Below are positions 12,989 to 14,056 of a stretch of DNA of 14,056 nucleotides, in pieces. The notes beneath the pieces were generated by a model. That model had not been told where the DNA came from. It was given only the letters and a program-made list of their open reading frames with translations, and ran no database searches. Source of the DNA: Avoscillospira sp045580485. GTDB lineage: Bacteria; Bacillota; Clostridia; Oscillospirales; Oscillospiraceae. The stretch is from the NCBI GenBank assembly GCA_045580485.1, contig JAZNNW010000157.1:1-14056 (forward strand), in the 5' to 3' direction. Made by a program: the position numbers and the translations under genes. Each line of letters begins with the position of its first letter. Position 1 is the stretch's first letter.

Positions 12989-13693
12989 ATGAAGAAAAAT
13001 ATTATGATAATCAATGCGGATCGTGAGGCTGCTCGAATTGTGAAGGACAACCTTGCTTGCCCCAACACCAATGTTCTTTGCGTATCCTCCATGCACGAGG
13101 CGCTGCTGTCATTTATGGACAAGGAATTTTGTTTGGTAATACTGGATGCCTGTATCTCCGCAGAGGATGACCACAAGCTGCTGAAAGCCATGCGAAAGGC
13201 CCGGACAACACCCATTCTGATCCTGTCCTCGCAGTCCTGTCATGTGGAGCGGCTGAAAGTTCTGCAAGCCGGAGCCCACGCATACATCGGCCATCCCTAT
13301 TCTCTGGAGGAATGTCTTGCCCAGGCACAGGCGCTTATGCAGCTCTATTGTGACCTCAAACACCAAAAGGAAGTCTGCTACACGCTGGCTTTTGGCAAAA
13401 ACCTCATTATTGACCCGCTTACAAGGCAAGTACAGTTAAACGGCGAGTATTTGCAATTCACCCGCAAGGAGTTTGATCTACTGTTCTGCCTTGCAAGCAA
13501 CCCCGGACAGGTATTCAGCCGGGAGCAGCTTTATAACCAAGTGTGGGACGAACACTCGGCCTACAATGTGGATGATGTGGTAAAGTCGCAGATCCGCTTG
13601 TTGCGGCAAAAGCTGTCAATCGCAGGAAAAGAGTACATAAAGAATGTTTGGGGCGTAGGCTACCGATTTCATCACGAGCCGGATGACGAGTAA
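12989..13693 (+). CDS. Orphan OmpR-type regulator with degenerate receiver domain
   Basis: A 234-residue protein. The C-terminal winged helix is intact (FTRKEFDLLFCLASNPGQVF, VDDVVKSQIRLLRQKL, KNVWGVGYRF). The receiver half is unusual: the acidic pair of the VDDE motif is replaced (IINAD, so N9 and A10), the conserved Lys of the YIxKPF motif is His (YIGHPY, H102), and Ser stands in the Thr position (ILSSQ). D53 is kept (LVILDAC). Normal phosphorylation is therefore doubtful, and no kinase gene follows within the window. It may be controlled by expression level, by dimerisation or by another signal. The SD AAAGGAGGA is strong and the gene is separated from the permease by a palindrome. Confidence 0.92.
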   Translation: MKKNIMIINADREAARIVKDNLACPNTNVLCVSSMHEALLSFMDKEFCLVILDACISAEDDHKLLKAMRKARTTPILILSSQSCHVERLKVLQAGAHAYIGHPYSLEECLAQAQALMQLYCDLKHQKEVCYTLAFGKNLIIDPLTRQVQLNGEYLQFTRKEFDLLFCLASNPGQVFSREQLYNQVWDEHSAYNVDDVVKSQIRLLRQKLSIAGKEYIKNVWGVGYRFHHEPDDE

Positions 13694-13720
13694 AACCGTC
13701 ATCCGGTTTTCCTCTTTTTC
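13679..13720 (+). terminator. Terminator overlapping the end of the orphan regulator gene
   Basis: Stem CCGGATGACG (13679-13688) with CGTCATCCGG (13697-13706); the loop contains the stop codon TAA. A T-rich tail (TTTTCCTCTTTTTC) follows. Confidence 0.82.
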
Positions 13721-14035
13721 TCCTTTTACTCTCCCTAAGATTTTCCTTTTTCTAAATACGATTTACGCATCCGTAGTATTACGGCCAATTCTGCTTGCCG
13801 CAGAGGGCTTGGATGTGTAAATCAGACCCGATGCGGCGGCATACAGGAGGATGCCGCCCTTGCTTATCTTAGGATTTCTACATAGTACCCATGATCTTCA
13901 CCAGCTAAAAAAAGCGTAGCTCCCCCCGCAGGTAAGTCTGGCTACAAAGGTGAAATCTCCCAGTACATTGCAAATAACGTCATTTCACGCACTCGTATGG
14001 CTTCACGCCATGCGGGTGCGTTTTTGCGTTCTTGC
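13711..14035. other. Non-coding stretch with several inverted repeats
   Basis: No convincing gene. The strongest structure is GATTTACGCATCC (13760-13772) with GGATGTGTAAATC (13811-13823), 13 pairs with one G-U, enclosing the small hairpin TCTGC/GCAGA (13790-13804). Then GGCGGCAT/ATGCCGCC (13835-13858) and GTGAAAT/ATTTCAC (13950-13988), followed by a terminator. This could be a structured RNA, but no clear promoter is seen. On the minus strand a short frame from 13983 to 13864 reads sensibly (ending AGEDHGYYVEILR) but is broken by TAG at 13942-13944 and lacks an SD, so a decayed gene is the alternative. Confidence 0.45.
13988..14025 (+). terminator. Strong plus-strand terminator near the window end
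   Basis: CGCACTCGTATGGC (13988-14001) pairs with GCCATGCGGGTGCG (14007-14020) over 14 positions, two of them G-U in RNA, with loop TTCAC and then TTTTT. It implies a plus-strand transcript through the non-coding stretch, or serves as a backup stop for the regulator gene. Confidence 0.75.
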
Positions 14036-14056
14036 TTCGAGACAAGTTGTCCCGAG
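14036..14056. repeat. Dispersed palindrome, copy 6 (window end)
   Basis: TTCGAGACAA (14036-14045), G, TTGTCCCGAG (14047-14056). It has the same GAGACAA core as copy 1, and the third position is C opposite G, which restores a pair. It follows the final terminator directly; flanking bases lie outside the window. Confidence 0.82.

Noticed and set aside
13851..13919. A 22-codon frame with ATG directly after AGGAGG
   Set aside because: There is no spacing between the SD-like bases and the ATG, and the region forms the GGCGGCAT/ATGCCGCC hairpin.
491..14056. The palindromes as terminal repeats of an insertion sequence, or as a CRISPR array
   Set aside because: No transposase or Cas gene is present, the spacing is very irregular (hundreds to thousands of bases), and each copy is itself symmetric.

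Overview
The window looks like the conjugation/mobilisation part of an integrative and conjugative element (ICE) of the Tn1549 / CTn4-like kind found in gut Clostridia (Oscillospiraceae/Lachnospiraceae relatives). The basis is the gene order and protein families: the tail of an NlpC/P60 hydrolase, a DUF4315-like protein, a DUF4366-like membrane protein, a Cys-rich VLP protein, MobC, a MOBP-type relaxase, a CD1845-like membrane protein and a short XRE regulator. The genes have strong AGGAGG-type ribosome binding sites and tight ATGA/GTGA overlaps. Species cannot be named from the sequence.

Layout. (1) 1-2655, plus strand: a compact transfer operon from the cell-wall hydrolase tail to MobC. (2) 2659-5470: an accessory block that splits mobC from the relaxase gene. 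It holds a terminator, a minus-strand HNH nuclease of a type common in anti-phage systems, a plus-strand CD1845-like membrane protein with its own promoter, a second terminator, and a minus-strand, clearly AT-richer DUF4062 (TIR-like) gene with a good promoter and an overlapping palindrome. (3) 5511-6920: the relaxase, whose start codon looks compromised (TTG almost touching the SD, or ACG at good spacing). (4) 6921-7696: a control region with two kinds of palindrome, a minus-strand XRE regulator and the divergent promoter region of a two-component operon. (5) 7697-12892: response regulator, histidine kinase, MacB/LolD-type ATPase and a large double-FtsX permease, probably a peptide or antimicrobial sensing/export module. 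(6) 12989-13693: an orphan OmpR-type regulator with a degenerate receiver domain. (7) 13711-14056: no convincing gene, several inverted repeats and a strong terminator.

The most unusual feature is a dispersed near-identical 21-bp palindrome (arms TTTGGGACAA / TTGTCCCAAA around one central base) that occurs six times, at about 491, 3990, 6945, 7599, 12913 and 14036. One copy lies inside a gene; most others lie just after stop codons or at module edges. Two copies closely bracket the sensor-transporter module. Nothing in the recognised genes explains it.

Second, the sensor-transporter module shows an internally consistent regulatory layout. Tandem 11-bp TTGAG boxes, a spacing expected for an OmpR-family regulator, lie upstream of both the response-regulator gene and the ABC gene. 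The ABC gene also has its ribosome binding site buried in the 3' arm of a 14-bp terminator-like hairpin. How the genes would work together (inference): the kinase senses a stress or peptide, the regulator binds the TTGAG boxes and raises its own expression and the transporter's, while the hairpin limits transporter production.
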